The position numbers and the translations under genes are program-made. DNA of 50,924 bases from an uncultured Gemmiger sp. (lineage in GTDB: Bacteria > Bacillota > Clostridia > Oscillospirales > Ruminococcaceae): contig CASFJO010000096.1 in assembly GCA_949295035.1 (NCBI GenBank), positions 1-50,924 of the forward strand, written 5' to 3'. How positions within the stretch are numbered: position 1 is the first letter of the stretch; each line of letters starts with the position of its first letter. Below, in pieces: positions 24,606 through 32,089 of this stretch. The notes under the pieces were generated by a model. The model was not told where the DNA came from and made no database searches. It saw only the letters and a list, made by a program, of their open reading frames with translations.

Positions 24606-25705
24606 GCAAACAACACAGTCCGCGGGTTCGGGCGCGCCGGTTACTGGCGCTGCTGGCCCTGGCCGCGGTGCTGACGGCGGTTTGCCCGGCGTTCTGTGCC
24701 GAAGAGCCGGATACACCGCCCGAGATTCAGCAGTTTCTGGAAGAACCGGGTCTGAGCGCCGAGGAGTTTTCCTCCCTGTCGTTGCCGGAAATGCTTGCCA
24801 TGATATGGGAGAGCGTCTCGGGGGAACTGATGGCACCCGTCAAGCTGCTGGGACAGATCGGAGCCTTGCTGCTGCTGGCGGCGGCGGCGCTGACCTTTGC
24901 GCCCTCCGATCGCTGGCGGCAAAGCATGGAACTGCTGGTAGTGGCGGGCTGTTTTCTCTTATCCGCAGACAGCACATTGACACTGGTACAGCAGGTGTCC
25001 GCGGCTATATCCGATTGGCGCTTGTATCTGACCGGATTCCTGCCCATCTTTGCGGGGGTGATGGTCAGCTGCGGGCAAAGCGCCGGAGCGCTGGTCTGTA
25101 CCGGACTGTTCTTTTCCATGGCGTCTTTTTCGGCTCAGGTGATCTGCGGCGTGGCTATGCCGCTGGTGAAGGTGTATCTGGCGCTGAACAGTGCCGCCGG
25201 GATCAGCGGCGTTTCACCACTGCAGGAAGCAACCCAGGGGCTGATCCGCTGTGTGCGCAGTTTGCTGCGGGGTGTATCGGTGGGATTTGCCACGGTATTG
25301 AGCCTGCAAAGCACTCTGGCGGCCCAAAGCGATAATCTGGCCATGCGGGCGGGGGGCGCGGTATTGAGCGGGAGCATTCCGGTGGTGGGCGCTGCCGCGC
25401 AGGACGCCATGGCCAGCGTATTGGCGGGGCTTCGGGTTGTGAAGGGATCGCTGGGATTTGCGGCGATCGCGGTGCTCGCGGGCGCTTTTCTGCCGCTTTT
25501 TGTGCGCTGCCTGGTCATGCGTCTGGTACTGGCGGCGGGTGGGCTGCTTGCGAAAGCGCTGGGCCTGACACGCAGCGGAGCCGTTTTGGAAGGAGCGTCC
25601 GAAGGGGTGGGTCTGTGCCTGTCCTTTCTGGTGTTTTTCTTTATGCTGGTTGTGCTTTCCACTGCATTGATGATCGCCACCGGAACAGGAGGGTTTTTGG
25701 GATGA
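24584..25705 (+). CDS. spoIIIAE: stage III sporulation protein AE
   Basis: A 373-residue polytopic membrane protein with an N-terminal signal-like segment (LLALLALAAVLTAVCPAFCA) and several helices, ending with FLVFFFMLVVLSTALM. The family features include LPEMLAMIWESVSGEL and GSIPVVGAAAQDA. The start is placed at ATG 24584 after AGGTGG; ATG 24602, which overlaps the spoIIIAD stop as ATGA, is an alternative. It is the largest membrane part of the SpoIIIA channel. Confidence 0.9.
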   Translation: MEPTTSMSKQHSPRVRARRLLALLALAAVLTAVCPAFCAEEPDTPPEIQQFLEEPGLSAEEFSSLSLPEMLAMIWESVSGELMAPVKLLGQIGALLLLAAAALTFAPSDRWRQSMELLVVAGCFLLSADSTLTLVQQVSAAISDWRLYLTGFLPIFAGVMVSCGQSAGALVCTGLFFSMASFSAQVICGVAMPLVKVYLALNSAAGISGVSPLQEATQGLIRCVRSLLRGVSVGFATVLSLQSTLAAQSDNLAMRAGGAVLSGSIPVVGAAAQDAMASVLAGLRVVKGSLGFAAIAVLAGAFLPLFVRCLVMRLVLAAGGLLAKALGLTRSGAVLEGASEGVGLCLSFLVFFFMLVVLSTALMIATGTGGFLG

Positions 25706-26166
25706 ATGAAATGCTTCGCCAATGGGCGGGGGGGATTTGCGCAGGCTGTATGCTGGCGGGGACCGTTCAGGTACTGCTGCCCTCCAGCCGGCATACGGCT
25801 GTCATAAAAAATATCGCGGTGCTGTATATTGTACTGGCCATACTTTCTCCAACGAAATCTGATGTAACGCTATATGCCTTTACAGAAGAAAACGGCTTGG
25901 AACCTCGGGTTTTGCTGGACACGGCTATGCTGGAAAAAGAACGGACGGAGTCTGTACTGGCGGATAGCTTTACAGAGAATCTGGCCGCTTGCGGCGTACA
26001 GGCGCAGGTGCGGGTGCGGATCGCCACGGATGAAAAAGGCGTGACTGCCCTTGATGTTCAGGCGTATACGCCGACCGATGCCCAGAGCCGCGCGGCGCAA
26101 TTGCTGCTGCAGGAATGGGTCGGGGAAGGGGGTGTGGTGGAATGCCAGACGCAGGCGAACGGTTGA
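25702..26166 (+). CDS. spoIIIAF: stage III sporulation protein AF
   Basis: A 154-residue protein with two N-terminal hydrophobic helices and a soluble ring-building domain that resembles other SpoIIIA ring proteins. The helix NIAVLYIVLAILSP is typical of SpoIIIAF. The start overlaps the spoIIIAE stop as ATGA and follows AGGAGG. It contributes a ring in the space between mother-cell and forespore membranes. Confidence 0.87.
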   Translation: MNEMLRQWAGGICAGCMLAGTVQVLLPSSRHTAVIKNIAVLYIVLAILSPTKSDVTLYAFTEENGLEPRVLLDTAMLEKERTESVLADSFTENLAACGVQAQVRVRIATDEKGVTALDVQAYTPTDAQSRAAQLLLQEWVGEGGVVECQTQANG

Positions 26167-26690
26167 ACAGACAGAAACAGTGGATGCAGTTGCTTGCCGG
26201 GGTTACCAAAAAGCCGGGGCTTTTGTTCGCGCTGGGGCTGGCCGGGATGGCGCTGATCCTGTTTGCCGATCTGTTCGACACAACGGCCAGCGGTCCGGCC
26301 ACGGACGGCGCTGCGGGCACAGAGGCTGGAACCGTGGAACTGAACGAGTATGCCGACCGGCTTTCCGGCCAGCTGGAGGAGCTGCTTTCCGGGGTGGAAG
26401 GCGCTGGAGAGACCCACGTCATGATCACGCTGGAAAGCAGTGAGGAGACGGTTTACGCGCTGGATGAAAAGCGGGGAGAGCAGCAGGGATATGAATGGAA
26501 CCACGTGATCCTGGATGACGGAAACAGCGATTCGGCGCTGGTGGAGACGACCTGGCTCCCCGCTGTGCGCGGCGTCGCTGTCGTCTGCCAGGGGGGCGAC
26601 GACACAGCGGTACAGGCGCGTCTTACAGAAATGGTCTCGGTCCTGTTGGGGGTATCCACCAATCGGATCAGCATAGCAAAAATGAGTTGA
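26142..26690 (+). CDS. spoIIIAG: stage III sporulation protein AG
   Basis: A 182-residue protein with one membrane helix (GLLFALGLAGMALILF) and a ring-building domain containing LEELLSGVEGAGETHVMITL. SpoIIIAG forms the large ring of the feeding channel. The start at 26142 lies within the end of spoIIIAF and follows a G-rich ribosome site. The C-terminal ISIAKMS end is normal for the family. Confidence 0.9.
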   Translation: MPDAGERLNRQKQWMQLLAGVTKKPGLLFALGLAGMALILFADLFDTTASGPATDGAAGTEAGTVELNEYADRLSGQLEELLSGVEGAGETHVMITLESSEETVYALDEKRGEQQGYEWNHVILDDGNSDSALVETTWLPAVRGVAVVCQGGDDTAVQARLTEMVSVLLGVSTNRISIAKMS

Positions 26691-26704
26691 CGGAGGCAAT
26701 GATG

Positions 26705-27319
26705 ATGAGAACTGGAAAGCACAGTCAGAAACTTACCGTACTGACATTGGCGGTGGCGCTGGCCGTGGCCGTCTACCTGAACTGGGAGTATGCCCGGGCC
26801 GGCGATATCGCCGCGGACCCTGCGGCGGCGGAAACGTCGGCCGCCGCGGATACGGCGGATGCGGTCGTGGTGGATGCGCTTCCGGTGGCGGGGGACACCG
26901 TCTCGGAGGCCGGCGACAAAAATTATGGCGAGGCGCAGCTGGTGAGCGTGACCGAAAGCACCGGGACCGAGTTTTTTGAGCAGGCCCGACTGAATCGCAC
27001 CAAATCCAGGGACGAGGCGTTGGACACTCTGCAAAAAAGCCTGAAAAACGCAAAACTCACCGATGAGGAGAAGGAACAGCTTACCAGCCAGCTGGCGGCC
27101 CAGATCGACAGCATCGCGGCGGAGAACGAGATCGAGACCCTGCTGAAAGCAAAAGGATTTGTGGACTCGGTGGTGTTCATCGGGGAGGATACAGTCAATG
27201 TCACTGTTATGACCACCAACGCCCAGCTGGGACAGAGCGAGGTCGCCCAGATCCGGGACGCGGTGCTGGAACGGTGTGATGTGTCCGCCCAGGATATCAC
27301 GGTGGTGGAAGTACGCTGA
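26705..27319 (+). CDS. spoIIIAH: stage III sporulation protein AH
   Basis: A 204-residue protein with a short basic N-terminus, a membrane helix and the hallmark AVYLNWEYA at its end. A flexible Ala/Asp-rich linker follows, then a ring-building domain. SpoIIIAH binds SpoIIQ from the forespore to close the channel. Three ATG codons in a row (26699, 26702, 26705) follow GGAGG; 26705 has the best spacing of eight bases. An in-frame TTG at 26687 is unlikely. It is the last gene of the operon. Confidence 0.9.
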   Translation: MRTGKHSQKLTVLTLAVALAVAVYLNWEYARAGDIAADPAAAETSAAADTADAVVVDALPVAGDTVSEAGDKNYGEAQLVSVTESTGTEFFEQARLNRTKSRDEALDTLQKSLKNAKLTDEEKEQLTSQLAAQIDSIAAENEIETLLKAKGFVDSVVFIGEDTVNVTVMTTNAQLGQSEVAQIRDAVLERCDVSAQDITVVEVR

Positions 27320-27348
27320 GGCGGCTGCGCATTCGCCCGGAAAATCGG

Positions 27349-27377
27349 TTGCGAAACGCGAATAAAAGTGGTATACT
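27349..27377 (+). promoter_or_regulatory. promoter for asp23-nusB operon
   Basis: TTGCGA (27349-27354) and TATACT (27372-27377) are 17 bases apart. TGG before the -10 makes it an extended type. Confidence 0.7.
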
Positions 27378-27463
27378 ATCTCATAACAATAATAGAGAAG
27401 GACCGCTTGTCCTTTGCAGGGGCGGCGTTCCGTTTCGCAAAGATTTTGTAGGAGGGCTTTTCC

Positions 27464-27832
27464 ATGGATGTGAAAGACCAGAACCTCGTAGGTGGAAGTC
27501 TGCAGATATCCACCGATGTGATTGCCAAGATAGCCCGTCTGGCTGCGCTGGAGGTGGAAGGCGTGCGGGAGGTAAAAGCCTGTCCGTACAGTGTGAAGAG
27601 CCTTCTGGGGCGTTTGGCCGCGCCCAAACCCGTAGAGGTCACGCTGCAGGACGAGGTGGCCGAGATCACCGTCAATGTGACCATCGCGTACGGCGCGCGG
27701 ATCCCGGCGCTGTGCGAAAAGCTTCAGCAGAATGTGAAATCTTCGGTGCAGAATATGACCAGTATCACCGTGTCCCGTGTCAATGTGGTCATTACCGGCG
27801 TGGGTGTTGAGATGCCGGACGGGGAAGAATAA
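27464..27832 (+). CDS. Asp23/Gls24 family envelope stress protein
   Basis: A 122-residue acidic protein with the Asp23 pattern: LQISTDVIAKIARLAALEVEGV at the start and ITVNVTIAYGARIP in the middle. Such proteins sit at the membrane in Gram-positive bacteria and are linked to cell envelope homeostasis. A Bacillus homologue, yqhY, occupies the same place before nusB. The start at 27464 follows GTAGGAGG. A 94-base gap to nusB holds no gene I can support. Confidence 0.9.
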   Translation: MDVKDQNLVGGSLQISTDVIAKIARLAALEVEGVREVKACPYSVKSLLGRLAAPKPVEVTLQDEVAEITVNVTIAYGARIPALCEKLQQNVKSSVQNMTSITVSRVNVVITGVGVEMPDGEE

Positions 27833-27926
27833 CAGAATAAAAAATCATGCGTCTCTCCGTCGGCCGTGCCCGGTTGCTGCGGGAACTGTACCGGCGGGGG
27901 GCGTATTTTGCGTATGAGGAGACAAT

Positions 27927-28361
27927 ATGGAACAGAAACTGCCCCGGCGCGCTGCCCGGGAAAACGCGTTTATCGCCGCGTTCAGCACATCCTTTGATGT
28001 GGGAACGCTGGACGAAGTGATCGAGTTCAGCCGCCAGGATGGGGAGTATCCGGTGGACGCTTTCGGAGAAGCGCTGCTGCGCGCCTGCGCCGGGCACGCG
28101 GCCGAGATCGACGCGCTGATCGAGCCGCGGCTCAAGGGCTGGACGATGGCGCGTTTGCCGCGGGTCAGCCTGACGCTGGTGCGGCTGGCCGTGGCGGAGA
28201 TGCTTTACGGGGATGAGAAACTCCCCGGCGTGGCGATCAACGAAGCGGTGGAACTGGCCAAAAAATACGGCGGCGACGAGGACTATCAGTTTGTAAACGG
28301 CCTGCTGGGGTCGATAGCCCGGGATATGGCGCCGGAAGGCGAGGCGCAGCCCACATGCTGA
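27927..28361 (+). CDS. nusB: transcription antitermination factor NusB
   Basis: NusB binds boxA RNA together with NusE (ribosomal protein S10) to prevent early termination, chiefly on rRNA operons. The 144-residue all-helical protein has RRAARENAFIAAF at the start and the conserved end VAINEAVELAKKYGGDEDYQFVNGLLG. The start at 27927 follows GAGGAG. Its stop overlaps the start of the next gene. Length is normal. Confidence 0.93.
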   Translation: MEQKLPRRAARENAFIAAFSTSFDVGTLDEVIEFSRQDGEYPVDAFGEALLRACAGHAAEIDALIEPRLKGWTMARLPRVSLTLVRLAVAEMLYGDEKLPGVAINEAVELAKKYGGDEDYQFVNGLLGSIARDMAPEGEAQPTC

Positions 28362-29293
28362 CCCTGGGCATCGACACAAGCAATTATGCAACCTCCCTGG
28401 CGGTGTTCGACGCCGCTGCCGGGGAGGTTGTTTGCGATAAAAAGAAATTTTTGCCTGTCCGGCCGGGTCAGTTGGGGCTGCGCCAGAGCGAGGCGCTGTT
28501 CCATCATATCCAGGCTCTCCCGCAAATGTTGCGGGAGTTGGCGCAGCAGGTGGATCTAACCGCGGTGGAGGCCGTGGGCGTGTCGGAAAAACCGCGCCCG
28601 GCGGAGGGTTCATATATGCCCTGCTTCACGGCGGGGATCAGCGCGGCGCAGGCGTTTGCGGCGGGCCGGGGCATCCCGGTTCACGGCACCACCCACCAGC
28701 AGGGGCATATTGCCGCGGCGATTTTTGCCGCCTGCCGTCCTGAACTGTGGGGGCAGCCCGTGCTGGTGTTTCACATCTCCGGCGGCACCACCGATCTGTT
28801 GCTTCGCCGGCCGGACGGCGGCGTGGAAACGCTGGGCACCAGTACCGACCTGTATGCGGGCCAGGCGGTGGATCGCATCGGTGTGCGGTTGGGTTTTGCC
28901 TTTCCGGCGGGTGAGCAGGTCTCCCGCCTGGCCGCAGAGTGCGGGGAGGAGATCCGTCCCCGGGCTACGGTGCGCGGCCTGGACTGCAGTCTGTCCGGCC
29001 TGGAAAACCAGTGTGCCCGTCTGCTGGAGCAGGGAAAAAGCCCCGCGTATATCTGCCGATATTGCCTGCTTTGCGTGGCGGAGACGGTGCTTCGCATGAC
29101 CCGGGAAGCGCTGCGCCTGTATCCGGGCCTGCCGGTGATCTGTGCCGGCGGGGTCATGAGCAGCCCGGTGATCCGGGAATATGTGCAAAAACGGCTGCCG
29201 GATGTGTGTTTCGTTCCGGGGCGATTTTCTTCGGATAACGCTATTGGCGTGGCGGTTCTGGCCGCCAGAGAGGAGGCTCTATGCCCCAGGTGA
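28355..29293 (+). CDS. TsaD/Kae1-like protein (peptidase M22 family paralogue)
   Basis: A 312-residue protein of the ASKHA-fold family that includes TsaD, the tRNA threonylcarbamoyl transferase. The family metal motif H-x3-H is present (H114, H118), but the usual SGGHT is SGGTT at 142-146. DCSLSGLENQ and a late SSDNAIG correspond to conserved TsaD positions. The sequence is too divergent to be the cell's TsaD, which is likely elsewhere. Clostridia often carry such a paralogue of unknown activity. The gene overlaps both nusB and xseA, so it is in one operon with them, in the place where Bacillus has folD. Confidence 0.85.
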   Translation: MLTLGIDTSNYATSLAVFDAAAGEVVCDKKKFLPVRPGQLGLRQSEALFHHIQALPQMLRELAQQVDLTAVEAVGVSEKPRPAEGSYMPCFTAGISAAQAFAAGRGIPVHGTTHQQGHIAAAIFAACRPELWGQPVLVFHISGGTTDLLLRRPDGGVETLGTSTDLYAGQAVDRIGVRLGFAFPAGEQVSRLAAECGEEIRPRATVRGLDCSLSGLENQCARLLEQGKSPAYICRYCLLCVAETVLRMTREALRLYPGLPVICAGGVMSSPVIREYVQKRLPDVCFVPGRFSSDNAIGVAVLAAREEALCPR

Positions 29294-30507
29294 TCGGCGT
29301 CACGGCCTTGAACCGCTATGTTCGTTCGCTGCTGGAAGGAGACCCCGCACTGGCGGATCTGGCTCTCCGTGGGGAGATCGCCAATTTTGTCCGCCATGCA
29401 AAAAGCGGGCATTGCTATTTTTCGCTGCGGGACGCGCAGAGCAGCGTCAAGGCGGTGATGTTCAGCCGGGATGCCGCCCGCCTGGCGTTCCGCCCTCAGG
29501 ATGGGATGCAGGTCGTGGTGCGCTGCCGGGTCAGCCTGTATGAGCGGGACGGCGCGTTTCAGGTGTATGTGCGGGATCTGTTTCCGGATGGTGTCGGTGC
29601 GGCCCAGATGGCGTTCGAGGCATTGAAGGCCCGCTTGGCGGCGGAAGGGCTGTTTCGCCCGGAGGCAAAGCAGCCTTTGCCTCCGATGCCTGCCTGTGTG
29701 GGGGTGGTCACCTCCGGCACCGGTGCGGCGCTGCAGGATATTCTTCAGGTGATCGGCCGCCGCTGGCCCCTGACCCGTCTTTTGGTGGCGTCGGTAAATG
29801 TGCAGGGGCGCGAGGCGTCGGCACAGATCGCCGGCGCGATCCGTGCCCTGGACGCGGACGGACGCGCTCAGGTCATCATCGTTGCCCGCGGCGGCGGGTC
29901 CCGGGAGGATCTGTGGGTATTCAACGATGAGGGGATCGCCCGCGCCGCATTCGCCTGCCGTACCCCGCTGATTTCCGCGGTGGGGCATGAGATCGACTAT
30001 ACCATTCTGGATTTTGTGGCCGATCTGCGGGCTCCCACCCCCTCAGCCGCCGCGGAACTGGCGGTCCCCGATCAGGGGGAGGTGCGCCGTTCTCTCGCGG
30101 GGATTTGGGATAAAATACACAAAAATATGCAAGACTGGCTGCATTTATGTTATAATAATACTACTACGGCCCAACAGACGTTGGAGGCATTGTCCCCCAT
30201 GCAGGGGGTTGCACGGCGCAAGGCCCGCCTGGAAACCTGCGCCCGCCAGCTTGCCGAACGTATGGAACGCTGTTCCGGCACTGCGCAGGCGCGCTTTGCG
30301 ACCGGGATGCGGATGCTGGATTCACTGAGCCCGTATCGGGTCCTTGCCCGGGGCTATTGCATCCCGGAAACAAAAGCGGGGCGCAGCCTGCGATTGGCGG
30401 AGCAAAAGCCGGGCGGTAGGCTCTGGCTGCGCGGCGAGGGATGCCGCGCGGAATGCAGAATTGAAAGCATTGAGGATATACAGGATGAAAACGCCAAAGA
30501 ACTTTGA
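29281..30507 (+). CDS. xseA: exodeoxyribonuclease VII large subunit
   Basis: XseA is the catalytic subunit of exonuclease VII, which cuts single-stranded DNA from both ends. The 408-residue protein has an N-terminal OB fold (LRGEIANFVRHAKSGHCYFSL spread over about 30-50), then the catalytic core with GVVTSGTGAALQDI and IIVARGGGSREDLWVFNDE. The later GHEIDYTILDFVADLRAPTPS block carries family residues. A coiled-coil region binds XseB. The start overlaps the previous gene by 13 bases and the xseB start lies within its end. Confidence 0.95.
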   Translation: MPQVIGVTALNRYVRSLLEGDPALADLALRGEIANFVRHAKSGHCYFSLRDAQSSVKAVMFSRDAARLAFRPQDGMQVVVRCRVSLYERDGAFQVYVRDLFPDGVGAAQMAFEALKARLAAEGLFRPEAKQPLPPMPACVGVVTSGTGAALQDILQVIGRRWPLTRLLVASVNVQGREASAQIAGAIRALDADGRAQVIIVARGGGSREDLWVFNDEGIARAAFACRTPLISAVGHEIDYTILDFVADLRAPTPSAAAELAVPDQGEVRRSLAGIWDKIHKNMQDWLHLCYNNTTTAQQTLEALSPMQGVARRKARLETCARQLAERMERCSGTAQARFATGMRMLDSLSPYRVLARGYCIPETKAGRSLRLAEQKPGGRLWLRGEGCRAECRIESIEDIQDENAKEL

Positions 30508-30706
30508 ACAGGGGATGAGCCAGCTGGAACAGTTGCTGGACAAGCTGGCCGATCCCGATACCACCCTGGACCAGGCCATTGCCCTGTACGGGCAGGCGGC
30601 CCGGCTGGTGCGGTTTTGTGAGGAAGCGTTGTCCCAGGCCAAATTGCAGATCGAACAGATTGACCAGACGTTGTTGCAGGCGGCTGAACAAACCGGGGAG
30701 GGCTGA
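30485..30706 (+). CDS. xseB: exodeoxyribonuclease VII small subunit
   Basis: A 73-residue helical protein with the family core FEQGMSQLEQLLDKL and ALYGQAARLVRFCEEAL. Several copies coat the coiled-coil arms of XseA. The start at 30485 lies 23 bases inside the end of xseA, which suggests translational coupling and fits the need for a fixed ratio. Confidence 0.93.
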   Translation: MKTPKNFEQGMSQLEQLLDKLADPDTTLDQAIALYGQAARLVRFCEEALSQAKLQIEQIDQTLLQAAEQTGEG

Positions 30707-30709
30707 TCC

Positions 30710-31585
30710 ATGGATATGCCGGAGTATGCACGGTATCAAAAATTAACGCAGGACCGCCTGCAGGCGCTGTGTGAAACCTATCTGCCGGAGGATTCCCAGG
30801 TCTGCCGGGCCGCGCGATACAGTCTGCTCGGCGGCGGAAAACGGGTCCGTGCGGTTCTGGTGCTGGCGGTATGTGATCTGCTGGGCGGTGATGTGGAGGC
30901 CGCGTCCTGGCTGGCGGGGGCTGTGGAAATGCTGCACGCCTACTCCCTGATCCACGACGATCTGCCTTGTATGGATGACGATGATTTTCGCCGGGGCCGT
31001 CCTTCCTGTCATAAGCAGTTTGGTGAAGCCACCGCGCTGCTGGCGGGAGACGCGCTTCTGACCACTGCCTTTGAGGTGATCGGCGACGCGCCGCTCTCCG
31101 CAAAAGCGCGGACCGGGGCGGTGCAGGCGCTGGCCCGAGGCGCGGGAGCGCGGGGCATGGTTTTCGGCCAGGAACTGGATATTGCCTGGGAGGGGAAACC
31201 GGCCTCGGAGGAAACGCTGCGGAAGATCCACCGACATAAGACCGGTGCCCTGATCAACGCGGCGGTGCAGATGGGGGCGGTTGCGGCAGGCGCTGACAGC
31301 GCGCAGCGCCAGGCGCTGGAGACGTTTGCCTATGGAATAGGCCTTGTATTCCAAATCGTGGACGATGTACTCGATGTGACGTCCACGTCCGAGGAACTGG
31401 GAAAGCCGGCGGGCAGCGATGAGGAAAATCAAAAGACGACCTTCGCGACCTTGTATGGCCCGGAAGGCGCGCAGAATTTGGCGGCGACGATCAATGCGCA
31501 GGCCTGCGCCGCGCTGGACGGGTTTGGCCCGCGTGCGGATTTTCTGCGGGTTGTGGCCGGGGCGCTGTTGGAACGGAAAAAGTAA
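30710..31585 (+). CDS. ispA: farnesyl diphosphate synthase-type polyprenyl synthetase
   Basis: This 291-residue enzyme condenses isoprene units into short prenyl diphosphates for undecaprenyl carriers and quinones. The first aspartate-rich motif is HDDLPCMDDDDFRRGRP and the second QIVDDVLD; GGGKRVRA and GQELDI are also present. It sits between xseB and dxs, as in many Firmicutes, joining two steps of isoprenoid synthesis in one transcript. The start at 30710 follows GGGGAGGG. Confidence 0.93.
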   Translation: MDMPEYARYQKLTQDRLQALCETYLPEDSQVCRAARYSLLGGGKRVRAVLVLAVCDLLGGDVEAASWLAGAVEMLHAYSLIHDDLPCMDDDDFRRGRPSCHKQFGEATALLAGDALLTTAFEVIGDAPLSAKARTGAVQALARGAGARGMVFGQELDIAWEGKPASEETLRKIHRHKTGALINAAVQMGAVAAGADSAQRQALETFAYGIGLVFQIVDDVLDVTSTSEELGKPAGSDEENQKTTFATLYGPEGAQNLAATINAQACAALDGFGPRADFLRVVAGALLERKK

Positions 31586-31603
31586 GGAGCAAGTGAAACA
31601 GGT

Positions 31604-32074
31604 ATGGAGTGGATCAAACTCGTCTACAGCTGGAACATTATTCTCAGCATCGCGCTGATCGGCTGGCTGGTAGCGCAGGTGCTCAAGACGCTGATCAATT
31701 TCTGGGTGATCGGCGAGTTTGACCTGGAGCGGATGTGGGGCGCCGGCGGTATGCCCAGCGCCCACTCCAGCACGGTTTGTTCCATGCTCATCGCCACCGG
31801 CCGGTATGTGGGGGTCCATTCTCCCATGTTCGCCCTGGCCTTTGTATTGGCGATCATCGTCATGTACGACGCGATGGGTGTGCGGCGGGAAACCGGCGAA
31901 CAAGCCAAGGTCCTGAATCGCATCCTCAATCAGTGGATGGATGACAATGCCCGCAACGCCCCGATCTTTGCGGACAAAAAACTTAAAGAAATGGTCGGCC
32001 ACACCCCCTTTGAAGTACTCAGCGGCGCTGTGCTGGGGATCTTGATCGGGTTTCTCATGCCGGTCAACCTTTGA
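31604..32074 (+). CDS. YuiD-like divergent PAP2-family (DUF212) membrane protein
   Basis: A 156-residue membrane protein with three to four hydrophobic segments. GGMPSAHSSTVCSM and YDAMGVRRETGEQA are the hallmark motifs; they resemble the acid phosphatase (PAP2) signature, with histidine in PSAHS. A lipid phosphatase role is plausible given its place between ispA and dxs, two isoprenoid genes. For example, it might act on prenyl phosphates, but this is inference. C-terminal HTPFEVLSGAVLGILIG is also typical of the family. Confidence 0.85.
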   Translation: MEWIKLVYSWNIILSIALIGWLVAQVLKTLINFWVIGEFDLERMWGAGGMPSAHSSTVCSMLIATGRYVGVHSPMFALAFVLAIIVMYDAMGVRRETGEQAKVLNRILNQWMDDNARNAPIFADKKLKEMVGHTPFEVLSGAVLGILIGFLMPVNL

Positions 32075-32089
32075 TCGGAGGTCACGCGT

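Noticed and set aside
27847-27926. Possible small gene starting ATGCGTCTC between asp23 and nusB
   Set aside because: It runs into nusB in another frame, has no ribosome site and matches no family I know.
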